Assembly: GCF_901875305.1 (NCBI RefSeq) | Contig: NZ_CABFLY010000002.1 | Location: 62,001 to 126,000, forward strand | Direction of reading: 5' to 3' | Origin: Rothia mucilaginosa | GTDB lineage: Bacteria; Actinomycetota; Actinomycetes; Actinomycetales; Micrococcaceae | Length of the DNA: 64,000 nt | Shown: piece after piece, positions 26,484-36,500 of the stretch | Position numbering within the stretch: position 1 is the first letter of the stretch | Layout of the letters: each line of letters begins with the position of its first letter | Notes under the pieces: generated by a model | Database searches by the model: none | The model's input: only the letters and a program-made list of their open reading frames with translations | What the model was told of the DNA's origin: nothing | Made by a program: the position numbers and the translations under genes

Positions 26484-27335
26484 TTAGGCCTCGCCACGGC
26501 GCTTACGCTCACGCAGCATCCCGCCAGCCCACAGAGCCGCGCCGACAATACCCGCGTTGTTGCGCAGGGTTGCCATCACCATGGGGGTGCGGATGTGGTT
26601 CTCGAAGTACGGCATGAACTTCTCGGGGTTCTTCGAGATGCCGCCGCCGATGATGAACAGGTCGGGGGAGAAGAGCATCTGCACGTGGTCGAAGTAACGG
26701 TACAGGCGCTTGCCGTACTTCTTCCAGGACAGCTCATGCACCTCGCGGGCGCGGGCAGAAGCCTGAGATTCGGCGTCGTGGCCGTCGATTTCCAGGTGGC
26801 CCAGCTCGGTGTTCGGAATCAGCACACCGTCGTTGATGAGTGCGGAACCGATGCCGGTGCCCAGGGTGATGACGGCAATCAGACCGTCGCGATCGCGACC
26901 CTGGCCGTAGGTGGCCTCGGCCAGGCCGGCTGCGTCGGCGTCGTTGAGGCCGTAGACGGTGCGGCCGCCCAGAGCCTCGCTCATGACCTGCTCCAGGTCG
27001 GTGTTGATCCAGGAATCGTCCACGTTAGCGGCGGAGAAGACCATACCGTTCTTCACCACGGCGGGGAAATCGATACCCACGGCCGACTCGGGGTCCGGAG
27101 CCAAGTCGCGGCCCTGCAGCTCGGCCACAACGCGCTGAACAACTTCTGCCACGGCCTCGGGGGTTGCGGGCTTCGGGGTGTCGATACGGAAACGGTCCGA
27201 AACGAGGGCGCCGGTGCGCAGGTCGACGATGCCGCCCTTAATGCCGGTACCTCCGATGTCAACACCAATCTGCAGGTCCTTGGGGGTGGGTGCGGGTAGC
27301 TCGTTGATGAGGCTGGGCTCAGCGTAGTTAGCCAT
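26484..27335 (-). CDS. ppgK: Polyphosphate glucokinase PpgK (ROK family)
   Basis: Cytoplasmic kinase that phosphorylates glucose using polyphosphate (and usually ATP), typical of Actinobacteria. 283 aa. The N-terminal phosphate loop is [14 protein letters not shown] (about residues 25-38). [14 protein letters not shown] and [15 protein letters not shown] are seen, the latter at the conserved substrate-binding site of polyphosphate glucokinases. The protein lacks the CxCGxxGC zinc motif of ROK repressors, supporting the enzyme call. GGAGGACAGAAAGGGA precedes the ATG on the - strand. map lies upstream, 103 bases away. Confidence 0.92.
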   Translation of the reverse strand: MANYAEPSLINELPAPTPKDLQIGVDIGGTGIKGGIVDLRTGALVSDRFRIDTPKPATPEAVAEVVQRVVAELQGRDLAPDPESAVGIDFPAVVKNGMVFSAANVDDSWINTDLEQVMSEALGGRTVYGLNDADAAGLAEATYGQGRDRDGLIAVITLGTGIGSALINDGVLIPNTELGHLEIDGHDAESQASARAREVHELSWKKYGKRLYRYFDHVQMLFSPDLFIIGGGISKNPEKFMPYFENHIRTPMVMATLRNNAGIVGAALWAGGMLRERKRRGEA

Positions 27336-27438
27336 GATTCCCTTTCTGTCCTCCGTAATTCACGGAAGGAACATGTCTGTGATAACGAGTGATAATAAAT
27401 GGAGAGATTCGGCTGATGGCCGAAAGAACTGGGGGGAC

Positions 27439-28350
27439 CTAGGGGAGAGTCAGAATATCAGTGCCGTCGGCAGTCACCACGAGGGTGTGCTCGAACTGCG
27501 CGGTGCGCTTGCGGTCGCGAGTGACGACGGTCCAATCATCATCCCACAAATCCCACTGGATAGTGCCGAGGGTCAGCATCGGCTCAATCGTGAAAATCAT
27601 GCCCTCGCGAATTTCGGTGTCGTAGGCGGGTGCCGCATCGTAGTGGGGGATGATGAGGCCTGAGTGGAACTCACGACCCACGCCGTGACCGGTGTAGTCG
27701 CGGACCACGCCGTAACCGAAACGTGCTGCGTACTTCTCAATGACGCGACCAATCACGTTGACCTGACGGCCGGGCTTCACAGCCTTAATCGCGCGGTTGA
27801 GGGCCTCCTCGGTGCGCTCAACCAGCAGGCGAGACTCTTCGTCCACGTTGCCGATGAGCAGGGTCTTGTTGGTATCGCCGTGCATGCCGTCCAGGTATGC
27901 GGTGACGTCCAAGTTGAGGATGTCGCCGTCCTCCAGCACCGTGGTGTCCGGGATGCCGTGGCAGATGACCTCGTTCAGGGAAGTGCACACGGACTTGGGG
28001 TAGCCGCGGTAGTCAACGGTCGAGGGGTACGCGCCATGATCGCAGATGTACTCGTGAACCAGCACATCAATCTCATTGGTGGTGGTGCCGGGTACACAAA
28101 TTTTGGATGCTTCAACGATGGCACCGGCAGCAATCTTGCCGGCGGCACGGACTCGCTCAACTTCCTCGGGGGTGTACATGTTCGAGTCGTTACCCTCGTT
28201 GGCGGTGGGCTTACCCACGTACTCGGGACGAACAATGTGCGAGGGGACCGGGCGCATCGGGCTGACGCGTCCGGGGGTTAGGCAACCGACGGGTGCGTGG
28301 CCGGGCTCGGCGGGCAAGTTGTGTGAGGAATTCGTTTTGGTTGAAGACAT
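27439..28350 (-). CDS. map: Methionine aminopeptidase type I
   Basis: Removes the N-terminal methionine from nascent proteins. 303 aa. The core starts near residue 58 ([21 protein letters not shown]). Metal ligands lie in [28 protein letters not shown] and the FTIEPML region; [10 protein letters not shown] is also conserved. An N-terminal extension of about 55 residues with a Pro-rich stretch matches the long actinobacterial form. No ribosome site is seen, but TAAGAT lies six bases before the ATG, suggesting a leaderless mRNA. Confidence 0.95.
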   Translation of the reverse strand: MSSTKTNSSHNLPAEPGHAPVGCLTPGRVSPMRPVPSHIVRPEYVGKPTANEGNDSNMYTPEEVERVRAAGKIAAGAIVEASKICVPGTTTNEIDVLVHEYICDHGAYPSTVDYRGYPKSVCTSLNEVICHGIPDTTVLEDGDILNLDVTAYLDGMHGDTNKTLLIGNVDEESRLLVERTEEALNRAIKAVKPGRQVNVIGRVIEKYAARFGYGVVRDYTGHGVGREFHSGLIIPHYDAAPAYDTEIREGMIFTIEPMLTLGTIQWDLWDDDWTVVTRDRKRTAQFEHTLVVTADGTDILTLP

Positions 28351-28362
28351 AGCTTCATCTTA
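28351..28362 (-). promoter_or_regulatory. Probable leaderless promoter of map
   Basis: The -10-like TAAGAT (28357-28362, - strand) ends six bases before the ATG at 28350, so transcription would start at or next to the start codon. No Shine-Dalgarno sequence is present. No clear -35. Confidence 0.5.
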
Positions 28363-28612
28363 CCGGGCTTGAGGGGTATCTGTCTGGTGCGGAGGCACGG
28401 AAAATTGGGCAAAACGAAACCCGTACCTTTTTCCCAGATTGTGAATAAAGTTTCAGGACCGTCGGCGGCCTGCCAGCGTCGAGATCGGGGACGAGATGGA
28501 AGCGGGCCGCGAGAAGGAGAACGCTGCTTGAGAGGCCGCACCGGCCTCATTGCTACACGCGTACGCGTATGAGATGCTGGACATACTGACTCAAAACCGT
28601 CAAAGGAGCACC

Positions 28613-28867
28613 ATGAGCGAGAAGAAAGGCCATCTGAGCGAAGCTATCCAATCGGTGGTCGAAAAGACCCTGCACGCCGCTACCGACGCCAGCCCCCAGG
28701 ATGAAGAATACTGGTACAACCTCGCCACCGGCGAGGTCGAACGCGGCCAGCAGAGCGCCGTCACCTCCCTGTGGGGCCCCTTCAAAACCTACGAGGAGGC
28801 GGCCCACGCCATGGACCGCGCCCGTGAACGCAACGAAGCATGGGATAAGGACAGCGGCCTGCTCTAA
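28613..28867 (+). CDS. Small conserved actinobacterial protein (84 aa), unknown function
   Basis: 84 aa from the ATG at 28613, which follows CAAAGGAGCACC. The central part EYWYNLATGEVERGQQSAVT followed by LWGPFKTYEEAAHAMDRA resembles small actinobacterial proteins often labelled SPOR-like, found near map and panB in Micrococcaceae; that recall is from family knowledge and not tested. It is hydrophilic, without signal peptide or membrane segment, and ends in a charged helix. It points toward panB across a bidirectional hairpin and is monocistronic. Confidence 0.7.
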   Translation: MSEKKGHLSEAIQSVVEKTLHAATDASPQDEEYWYNLATGEVERGQQSAVTSLWGPFKTYEEAAHAMDRARERNEAWDKDSGLL

Positions 28868-28936
28868 AACGTAACTCTAAAAGCCCAACACAATCGGAAT
28901 CTCGAACCCGATGGGCGCATACCCCCTACACCTGCA

Positions 28937-28977
28937 GAAGGCCCCCGAACCCGGAAACACCGGATACGGGGGCCTTC
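28937..28977. terminator. Bidirectional terminator between the 84-aa gene and panB
   Basis: Outer arms 28937-28947 and 28967-28977 are perfect complements; an inner CCGG/CCGG pair stacks inside. Followed by a T-rich tract on the + strand, so it can end the + strand gene and also panB from the other side. Confidence 0.75.
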
Positions 28978-29006
28978 ACTTTTCTCAAGTTTTCTATACC
29001 TCAAGC

Positions 29007-29921
29007 CTACTCAAAGGTGTGCTCAGCAGTCGGGAACTCTCCCGAACGAACCTGATTACGGTAGGCACGGGCAGCATCCTCCATGACCTTGCCAATCTGC
29101 GCGAACTGCTTCACGAAGCGCGGCACACGGCCCTCACGCAGACCCATCATGTCCTGCCAGACCAGAACCTGACCGGTCGTCACATTCGACGCACCGATAC
29201 CGATGGTCGGTACCGCGCCGACTGCCTCATCCACGCGGTGCGCGGTCTCCGCGGTCACCATCTCCATGAGCACGCAGAACGCGCCAGCCTCAGCCAGCGC
29301 CACGGCATCCTCAAGGACGCGCTCGGCAGCCTCGCCGCGACCCTGCACCCGGAAACCGCCGAGGGCATGCTCCGACTGCGGGGTGAAACCGACGTGAGCC
29401 ACCACCGGAATACCGGTACGCACCAGAGCACGAATCCACTCGGTCATCGAGGCATCGGCCTCAATCTTGACCGCGTGCGCGCCGCCCTCCTTCATGAGGC
29501 GAACAGCGCTCGCCACCGCCTGCTGCGGCGACTGCTCATAAGAACCAAACGGCAGGTCAGCAACCACCATGGCGCGGGATGCACCGCGAGAAACCGCCGC
29601 GACCAACGGAATCATCTCGTCCAGAGTAATGGTCAGGGTCGACTCGTAACCGAGCACCACGTTCGCTGCAGAATCACCCACCAGTAGCATCTCGATGCCG
29701 GCGCGGTCAAAGACCTGCGCGGTCAGAGCGTCATAGCAGGTCAGCATGGAGAACTTCTGCCCGGTCGCCTTCGCCTGCGCCAAATGAACAGTGCGCACCT
29801 TCTTGACGGCATCCAGGTCAAAAGGCTTCGACGCGTTAGTGGGCGCGGTGGTAGAAACGGTGGCTGCGGCAGGCTGTGCCGCGTAGGGTGAAGAGATCTC
29901 GGAAGAACGCTCAGTAGTCAT
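29007..29921 (-). CDS. panB: Ketopantoate hydroxymethyltransferase PanB
   Basis: First step of pantothenate and coenzyme A synthesis: adds a hydroxymethyl group from methylene-tetrahydrofolate to 2-oxoisovalerate. 304 aa from ATG at 29921. An Ala/Thr/Ser-rich N-terminus of about 33 residues precedes the core. Motifs: MLTCYDALTAQVFDRAGIE, LLVGDSAANVVLGY and AHVGFTPQSEHALGGFRVQG. TAGAAT lies seven bases before the ATG and no ribosome site is visible, suggesting a leaderless start. panC and panD are not in the window. Confidence 0.94.
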   Translation of the reverse strand: MTTERSSEISSPYAAQPAAATVSTTAPTNASKPFDLDAVKKVRTVHLAQAKATGQKFSMLTCYDALTAQVFDRAGIEMLLVGDSAANVVLGYESTLTITLDEMIPLVAAVSRGASRAMVVADLPFGSYEQSPQQAVASAVRLMKEGGAHAVKIEADASMTEWIRALVRTGIPVVAHVGFTPQSEHALGGFRVQGRGEAAERVLEDAVALAEAGAFCVLMEMVTAETAHRVDEAVGAVPTIGIGASNVTTGQVLVWQDMMGLREGRVPRFVKQFAQIGKVMEDAARAYRNQVRSGEFPTAEHTFE

Positions 29922-29934
29922 GCTGACTATTCTA
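29922..29934 (-). promoter_or_regulatory. Probable leaderless promoter of panB
   Basis: TAGAAT at 29929-29934 (- strand) with seven bases to the ATG at 29921. The position also explains why the upstream in-frame ATG at 29951 was not chosen: it lies before this hexamer. Confidence 0.5.
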
Positions 29935-29974
29935 ACCCTGCACGGCTTCACCCTAGCGCACCGCTTGTCCGGAC

Positions 29975-31792
29975 CTAGTTCCAGATGAGGTTGATGTAGT
30001 AGGTTGGGAATGACGCATTCGTATTCTTACGCAGAAGCTCCGGAATGGCGAGGGAGGCCTCCTCGAACTCGCGCGGCAAATCGCGCTGAAGGAGCGCCTG
30101 CTGCACCATGGCATCCCAGTAGACCTGCATGACTGAGTAGTTGCAGACTTCCTGCACCACATCCTGAGCGTAGGACTCCAACGCCTTCAAGGCCGCCTCG
30201 TCAGAGCCGAAGAAACCCTCGTAACCCTGAGAGAGACCGGTATCGCAGGCACTCACCGCGTTCTTCGAATACTGCAGCCAGTAGCTGCGGCTCAACTCAT
30301 CCGAGCTATTGAACGTAAACGCCTCATAGTCTGCCTTCAGCAGGGCGTAAGACGCCTGAACCGAACCGGCCAGCGGGGCGTGCGAGGAGAAGACAATAAC
30401 GTCCAGAAGAGCGGCGATGTACTCCATCTGCGCCTTCTCGTGGGCCACGCCGGAGGGCTGCGCCGCCTGCGCGTAAATCTGCACGAGGGCGTCCACGGAA
30501 TTCACGAAGCGCTGAACGTCGGCCGTCGCCTTCACCATCAGATTCAACAGGCGCTGAACCCGCTGATAGTCCTCGGCTACCTGCGAGAACAGGCCGTAGG
30601 GCAGCACGCCGCGCTCCGAAGCCACCGCCGCCAGCACCTGGCTCGTCAAGCGCTGGCTCTCCACTTCAGCCTTCGCGACGGTTGCCCGCAGAGCACCGCA
30701 GTACGCCAGGGCACGGCGATCCACCAGCTGAGGCTGCTGCTGATGCAGCGGCAGAAGACGCTCGTGAATCTGACGGAAAATTCCGCTCTGCCCCAGGGTC
30801 TTCTTGCCCAGCTCCCCCGCCTTCAGACGCACCGTATCGGCGGAGAAATCTCGGGAAGTAAAACGGGTGGCGTCCTCAGCGGCAAAGGGCGAATAGGGAC
30901 GACCCATCACCGGCTGCAACAACGACATCGTGGTAAACAGCGAGAAACGGGCCGACACCGGGTACAGCGAATCCGGGTAGCTCGGCGCATCCACCGCGTT
31001 CACTCGCTCCGTGCACAGCGTCAGCCAGGTCTGCTCCACCGACTTCGGCGAATAGGCAGCGGTGCCGACGCCCAGGATGCTCTCCCCAAAGGCCTCCGAG
31101 GGGAGCTTGCCGGGGTTCATCTGCCGCAGCTGCATCTGCGCCAGCGCCAGCTCCACCGTGTAGTTCGTGCGGCGCTTCTTGCCCGCCTCATCAAGATTCT
31201 GGAAAGGACGCACCACCGCAATCTTCTGGGCGCGCGCCTGAGTATGCAGTTCCTTGTTCATCGCGAATTGCTGCGGGTTGCGCTGAATCATCTTCGACAC
31301 CGCGTAGGCGCTTTTCCCGTTCAGCTTCTCTCGACGCTGAGCGCCCTCGGCCGAGAGCGCGTCATACTTGCCGCGCGTCGCCTGCACATACCAGGAACGA
31401 ATCAGCTGAAGGGGCAGGAAGAAGAACGCGAACTTCCACGACCACGTGAAGAGAACAATCGGAATCACGACGCTCGACCCCACCCGGCCCGTGTAACCGA
31501 GCCAGTGAAGCTCCACCGCCGCACCAATCAGCGCAAACAGCGCCACGTTACGAGTCTTAAACGCGATGCGGGAGGGCCGATCCAACAGGTAGGTCGTGCC
31601 ACCAGACCTGTTGTTCCTCATGACCAGCGGGCCAAACGCGGCAATCACCATGAGGCAAGCCAGATAGATGACGAGGAAAACAATCGGCGCCGCGACCAGC
31701 AGTAGCCACTCTAAACCGGTGGGGTCGGCACCCACGATACCGGCCGCTGGCGGAATCTGCGCGACTGAAGAGAGAGGGAGGGAATGTAGCAT
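29975..31792 (-). CDS. Large membrane protein of unknown function (605 aa)
   Basis: Not recognised. 605 aa from the ATG at 31792. Residues about 28-57 are strongly hydrophobic (WLLLVAAPIVFLVIYLACLM), followed by two more segments near 82-100 and 108-140 (SVVIPIVLFTWSWKFAFFF). The remaining 450 residues are soluble-looking, rich in Ala, Leu and Gln, probably helical and cytoplasmic, ending in INLIWN. No catalytic motif or signal peptide is seen. It stands between panB and glnA, genes whose neighbourhood is otherwise widely conserved in Actinobacteria, so it looks like a lineage-specific insertion. CATAAT six bases before the ATG suggests a leaderless mRNA. Confidence 0.75.
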   Translation of the reverse strand: MLHSLPLSSVAQIPPAAGIVGADPTGLEWLLLVAAPIVFLVIYLACLMVIAAFGPLVMRNNRSGGTTYLLDRPSRIAFKTRNVALFALIGAAVELHWLGYTGRVGSSVVIPIVLFTWSWKFAFFFLPLQLIRSWYVQATRGKYDALSAEGAQRREKLNGKSAYAVSKMIQRNPQQFAMNKELHTQARAQKIAVVRPFQNLDEAGKKRRTNYTVELALAQMQLRQMNPGKLPSEAFGESILGVGTAAYSPKSVEQTWLTLCTERVNAVDAPSYPDSLYPVSARFSLFTTMSLLQPVMGRPYSPFAAEDATRFTSRDFSADTVRLKAGELGKKTLGQSGIFRQIHERLLPLHQQQPQLVDRRALAYCGALRATVAKAEVESQRLTSQVLAAVASERGVLPYGLFSQVAEDYQRVQRLLNLMVKATADVQRFVNSVDALVQIYAQAAQPSGVAHEKAQMEYIAALLDVIVFSSHAPLAGSVQASYALLKADYEAFTFNSSDELSRSYWLQYSKNAVSACDTGLSQGYEGFFGSDEAALKALESYAQDVVQEVCNYSVMQVYWDAMVQQALLQRDLPREFEEASLAIPELLRKNTNASFPTYYINLIWN

Positions 31793-31804
31793 ACGTCCAT
31801 TATG
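31793..31804 (-). promoter_or_regulatory. Probable leaderless promoter of the 605-aa membrane protein
   Basis: CATAAT at 31799-31804 (- strand) is five of six bases like the consensus -10 and lies six bases from the ATG. No ribosome site is present. Confidence 0.5.
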
Positions 31805-32100
31805 GCAAGGCGAATACGGCGTCACCGCGCCGACGGTTATTTGCCGGTATGCGGACGGGCCTCGACGGAAACTGGCCGAGACGGGCCGAACGGGGGAGGG
31901 AGCACGCGAGGTGCCGAGCGTCGAAAGGAGAGAGCGCCGGCTGGGGAGCCTCGCGGTGAGAATTTACACAAACGAAACCTCGCGCCCGCCCCTCGCGCCG
32001 CCGAACCCGATAGGCTAGAGGGACAAGGAACAGACACCCGGTGCTCGCACCCCGCAAGGATGCGCCCCGACGCACCGGCACCCCAAGCGAGAGGCCACCC
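31805..32100. other. Divergent intergenic region before glnA
   Basis: About 300 bases between the divergent membrane protein gene and glnA. It is GC-rich and contains a spaced GCGAGG/CCTCGC pair (about 31908 and 31970). A glnA promoter must lie here; TAGGCT/TAGAGG (about 32012-32023) are weak -10 candidates. No nitrogen-regulator site is recognised with confidence. Confidence 0.3.
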
Positions 32101-33441
32101 ATGGACCGCCAACAGGAATTCGTACTGCGCACCATCGAAGAACGCGATATCCGCTTTATCCGCCTCTGGTTCACCGACGTAGTCGGAACCCTCAAATCCG
32201 TCGCACTCGCACCCGCCGAGGTTGAGAGCGCCTTCGACGAGGGCCTGGGCTTCGACGGCTCCTCCATCGAAGGCTTCTCCCGCGTCTATGAGTCCGACAT
32301 GCTGTTGCAGCCCGACCCCTCCACCTTCCAGATCCTGCCCTGGCGCGGTGAGGAAGACATCACCTCCCGCATGTTCTGCGACGTGCTCACCCCCGACGGC
32401 GAAATCAGTGCCTCCGACACCCGCGGTGTGCTCAAGCGCGTGCTCAACAAGGCAGCTGAGATGGGCTTCACCTGCTACACCTCGCCTGAAATTGAGTTCT
32501 ACCTGCTCGAGTCCTCCAAGCTCGGTGCAGACGGCTTCCCCGTGCCCGTGGACCACGAATCCTACTTTGACCACACCCCCGGCGGCATCGTGCAGGAATT
32601 CCGCCGCAAGGCCGTGACTATGCTCGAAGAGGTTGGCATCTCCGTGGAGTTCAGCCACCACGAAACCGGCCCCGGTCAGAACGAAATTGACCTGCGTCAC
32701 GCCGATGCCCTGCAGACCGCGGACAACGTCATGACCTTCCGCACCGTCATCAAGGAGGTCGCCTACTCGCAGGGCATGTACGCCACCTTCATGCCTAAGC
32801 CCTTCACCAAGTACGCCGGTAGCGGCATGCACACCCACTTCTCCCTCTTCGAGGGCGACACCAACGCCTTCTTCGAAGCCGGCTCCGAATACCAGCTCTC
32901 CAAGACCGCGCGCCACTTTATCGCGGGCATCCTCAAGCACGCCCCCGAATTCACCGCGGTCACCAACCAGTTCATCAACTCCTACAAGCGACTCTGGGGC
33001 GGCGGCGAGGCACCTTCCTACGTCTCCTGGGGCCACAACAACCGTTCCGCCCTCGTGCGCGTACCCCTGTACAAGCCGAACAAGATGCAGTCCGCCCGCA
33101 TCGAGTACCGCGGCCTCGACTCGGCTTCCAACCCCTACCTGGCCTACGCCGTGATCCTGGCTGCCGGCCTGAAGGGCATCGAGAACGAGTACCCGCTCAT
33201 GCCCGCCGTGACCGAAGACCTCGCCGCCATGACCAACGCCGAGCGTCGCGCTATGGGCTACAGCCCGCTGCCCGCCTCCCTGCGTGAAGCCATTAACATC
33301 ACCGAGGAATCCGAGTTCATGGCCGAGGTTCTGGGCGAGCAGGTCTTCGACCACTTCCTGCGCAATAAGCGTGCCGACTGGGACCAGTATCAGGCGCAGG
33401 TGACCCCCTACGAGCTCAAGTACAACCTCGGAATCCTCTAA
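32101..33441 (+). CDS. glnA: Type I glutamine synthetase, lacking the adenylylation tyrosine
   Basis: Makes glutamine from glutamate, ammonia and ATP. 446 aa from the ATG at 32101 (GAGAGG upstream), the length of the shorter actinobacterial GlnA2 class. Motifs: GFDGSSIEGF, the metal-site PEIEFYLLE, GSGMHTHFSLF (ammonium/glutamate site) and NRSALVRVP. Where adenylylated enzymes have NLYDLP, this one has TEDLAAMTNAER with no Tyr, so the neighbouring GlnE probably does not modify it. The glnA2-glnE order matches mycobacteria and other Actinobacteria. The paralog class is inference. Confidence 0.94.
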   Translation: MDRQQEFVLRTIEERDIRFIRLWFTDVVGTLKSVALAPAEVESAFDEGLGFDGSSIEGFSRVYESDMLLQPDPSTFQILPWRGEEDITSRMFCDVLTPDGEISASDTRGVLKRVLNKAAEMGFTCYTSPEIEFYLLESSKLGADGFPVPVDHESYFDHTPGGIVQEFRRKAVTMLEEVGISVEFSHHETGPGQNEIDLRHADALQTADNVMTFRTVIKEVAYSQGMYATFMPKPFTKYAGSGMHTHFSLFEGDTNAFFEAGSEYQLSKTARHFIAGILKHAPEFTAVTNQFINSYKRLWGGGEAPSYVSWGHNNRSALVRVPLYKPNKMQSARIEYRGLDSASNPYLAYAVILAAGLKGIENEYPLMPAVTEDLAAMTNAERRAMGYSPLPASLREAINITEESEFMAEVLGEQVFDHFLRNKRADWDQYQAQVTPYELKYNLGIL

Positions 33442-33590
33442 ATTGGGCGATTGCTGACGGAACGGGGCGGTACCCGCAACCGGTAACACACCGGTGGGTG
33501 CCGCCCACAGGCGTATCAGCATTACCTGTTTTCGCCTAAATTTCTACTCCCCACCCCACGGTTCTACTCTCTACCCACGGTTCTCACGCT

Positions 33591-36500
33591 ATGACTGACA
33601 GCTCCCACTACCCGGCCACCGGGCTCATCCGCATTATTGATCCTGCTAAAGAACCCAAGCCGCTCACCGAGATTGCTCCCGACGCGCTTGATGACGAGCA
33701 ACGCGCCGAAGCCGAACGCAAAGCCCAGCTACGCCTGCGCACCCGCATGATTGCCACCGGCTTCCACGACCCGTCCAAGGCAGAACGCTGGCTTAACGCG
33801 CCCGAACTGAAGAACGTCTCGCAGGATGCGCTCTTTGCCGGGCTGCGCCTCGCCCCCTCACCGGATATCGCCCTGCCCGCCCTTGTGCGCCTTATCGAGA
33901 AGCACCCGGCGGTCGCCGAGCGCGCGAACCGCGGCGAGGAAGAATTCGGCATGTACCGCCTGCTCGGTGCTTCCCAGGCGATTGGTGACTTCCTCTACCG
34001 CCATCCCGAGCTCATCGACCCGCTCTTCGACACACAGGTGTACCCGGCTGAGAGTGCGCTCATTCGTTCCCAGCATCCGGCCTCGATTCTGCCGGAAACC
34101 GACGGGGAATTCCTGACCCCCATCGCACCGCTGGACACCCCCTACCGCCGCGATATCCTCACCGCTCTCGGCGCCGACCCGCACGCGGAGCGTCCGCGCG
34201 CGGCCGCCGAACAGACCGGCAAGGACGGCTACGTAACCCTGCGCGTGGCCTACCGGGCCGCCCTGGCGCGCATCGCCATGATCGACGTGTGCTGCGAAGA
34301 CCCGGTAGAGATGATGCCGACCATCGGCCGTCACCTCGCCGACCTGGCCGCCGCCGCGCTGGAGGGGGCGCTCGCCATCGCGCGCACCGAGGTGGCGGAG
34401 GGGCTAGGCCCCGGCCTAGCGGCGCCTCGCCGCGGTGAGGCCGTGGATGCCCTGGATTTGGCGATTATCGGCATGGGCAAGTGCGGTGCCCGCGAGCTGA
34501 ACTACATCTCCGACGTCGACGTGGTGTACGTGGTCGCGCCGGTCGAACCCGGTACCGCGCCCGGCGCCGGGGCGGAGGGGGAGACCGCCCCGCTCAAGCT
34601 CACCGAGAACGAATGTTCCACCATCGGCACGGAGCTCGTGCACGCCCTCACCCGCGCCATCATGGGCCCCGCACCCGAGCCCGCCCTCTGGGAGGTCGAC
34701 GCGAACCTGCGCCCCGAGGGCAAGGACGGCCCGCTCGTGCGCACCGTCGAATCTTACGTGCAGTACTACAAGCGCTGGGCCGAAAACTGGGAGTTCCAGG
34801 CGCTGCTCAAGGCACGACCCATCGCCGGTTCGGCGCAGCTGGGTGCCCGCTACGCCCGCGCGATTGACCCCTTCGTGTGGGAGTCCGCCGCCCGCGACGG
34901 GTTCGTGGAATCCGTGCAGGCGATGCGCGCCCGCGTGACCGACAATATCCCCTCGCACCAGGTGGACCGCCAAATCAAGCTGGGCCCGGGTGGCCTGCGC
35001 GATATTGAGTTCACCGTGCAGCTGCTCCAGCTCGTGCACGGCCGAACCGACCCTGCGGTGCGTACCAAGTCCACGGTAGATTCTTTGGCCGCGCTGACGG
35101 CGGTCAGCTACATCAGCCGTACCGACGCTGAGACGTTCAGCCGTGACTACAAGAAGCTACGCGTGCTGGAGCATCGCATCCAACTGCAGCAGCTGCGCCG
35201 TACCCACCTGATGCCCGAGAAGGAAGCCGAACAGCGTGCCCTGGCCCGCTCGATTCTCTCCCCGGAACGCAACGGCACGCTTTCTGCCGAGCAGATGCTG
35301 AAAGCGTGGCGGAAAATTAAACGGAACGTCCGTTCGCTCCACGAACGAATCTTCTTCCGCCCGTTGCTGGCCGCTGTCTCCACACTCAGCCGCGACGAGG
35401 TGGTCCTCAGCGAGCAGGCGGCACAGGACCGTCTGGCCGCCCTCGGCTACCGCGACCCGCGCGGCGCCATGCGCCACATCAAGGCCCTCACCACGGGTCT
35501 TTCGCGCAGTGCAGATATTCAGCGGCACCTCATGCCCGTGCTACTGGGCTGGTTCGCCCGCGGTGTGGATGCGGACGCCGGCCTGCTCGGATTCCGCATC
35601 GTCTCCGAATCGCTCGGCAGTACCAGCTGGTACCTGCGCATGCTCCGTGACTCGCCGGCCGCCGCCGAGCGCCTGAGCCAGCTACTGTCGAGTTCGCGCC
35701 TCATGACCGACCTGCTGGAGGATGCCTCCGCGTCCATTGCATGGCTGGATAAGGTGGCCGACCTCAAACCGCTGGGGGAGGAAGCGCTCGCTTCCGAGGT
35801 GTCTTCTTTGCTGGCTCGTCACGCTGATGCGGTCGAGGCAATGCGTGCTGTGCGCTACTTGCGCCGCCGCGAAACCCTGCGCACCGCCATGGGCTGGACT
35901 CTGGGCATTGTGACTATTGAGGATACCTGCGCCGGCCTGGCTGCCATTGACGAGTGCACGATCGGTGCGGCGCTGCAGATTGCTCTGCGCGAGCTCCAGG
36001 CGGCACCGGAAGGCGCTGAACCTGGGGAATCAGTGGGGGAGCGGTTGCTCACCCGCATCGCCATCATTGGCATGGGTCGCCTCGGCGGGGCCGAGAACGG
36101 CTTCGGCTCTGACGCGGACGTCATGTTCGTCCACGAGCCCCTTGAGGGTGCTGACGAGGACGCCGCGCAGGAACAGGCCGCGCGCATCGTGAACCGCACC
36201 CTCGCCCTGCTCAAGCAGCCCGTCAAGCCCCCGATTCGTGCCGAACGTCCCCTCGAAGTGGATGCCGATCTGCGCCCCGAGGGCAAGCAAGGGGCCATCG
36301 TGCGTTCCCTCGACTCCTACCGCTCCTACTATGAGCGCTGGGCGGAAACCTGGGAGTTCCAGGCGCTCACCCGCGCCCGCCTCATCGGAGGTGACTCCGA
36401 GCTCGGCGAGGTCTTCGTGGAGCTTATCAACCCGTACCGCTACCCGGTCACCTTCACGCCCGAGCAGGTGCAACAGATTCGTCGCATGAAGGCACGCGTG

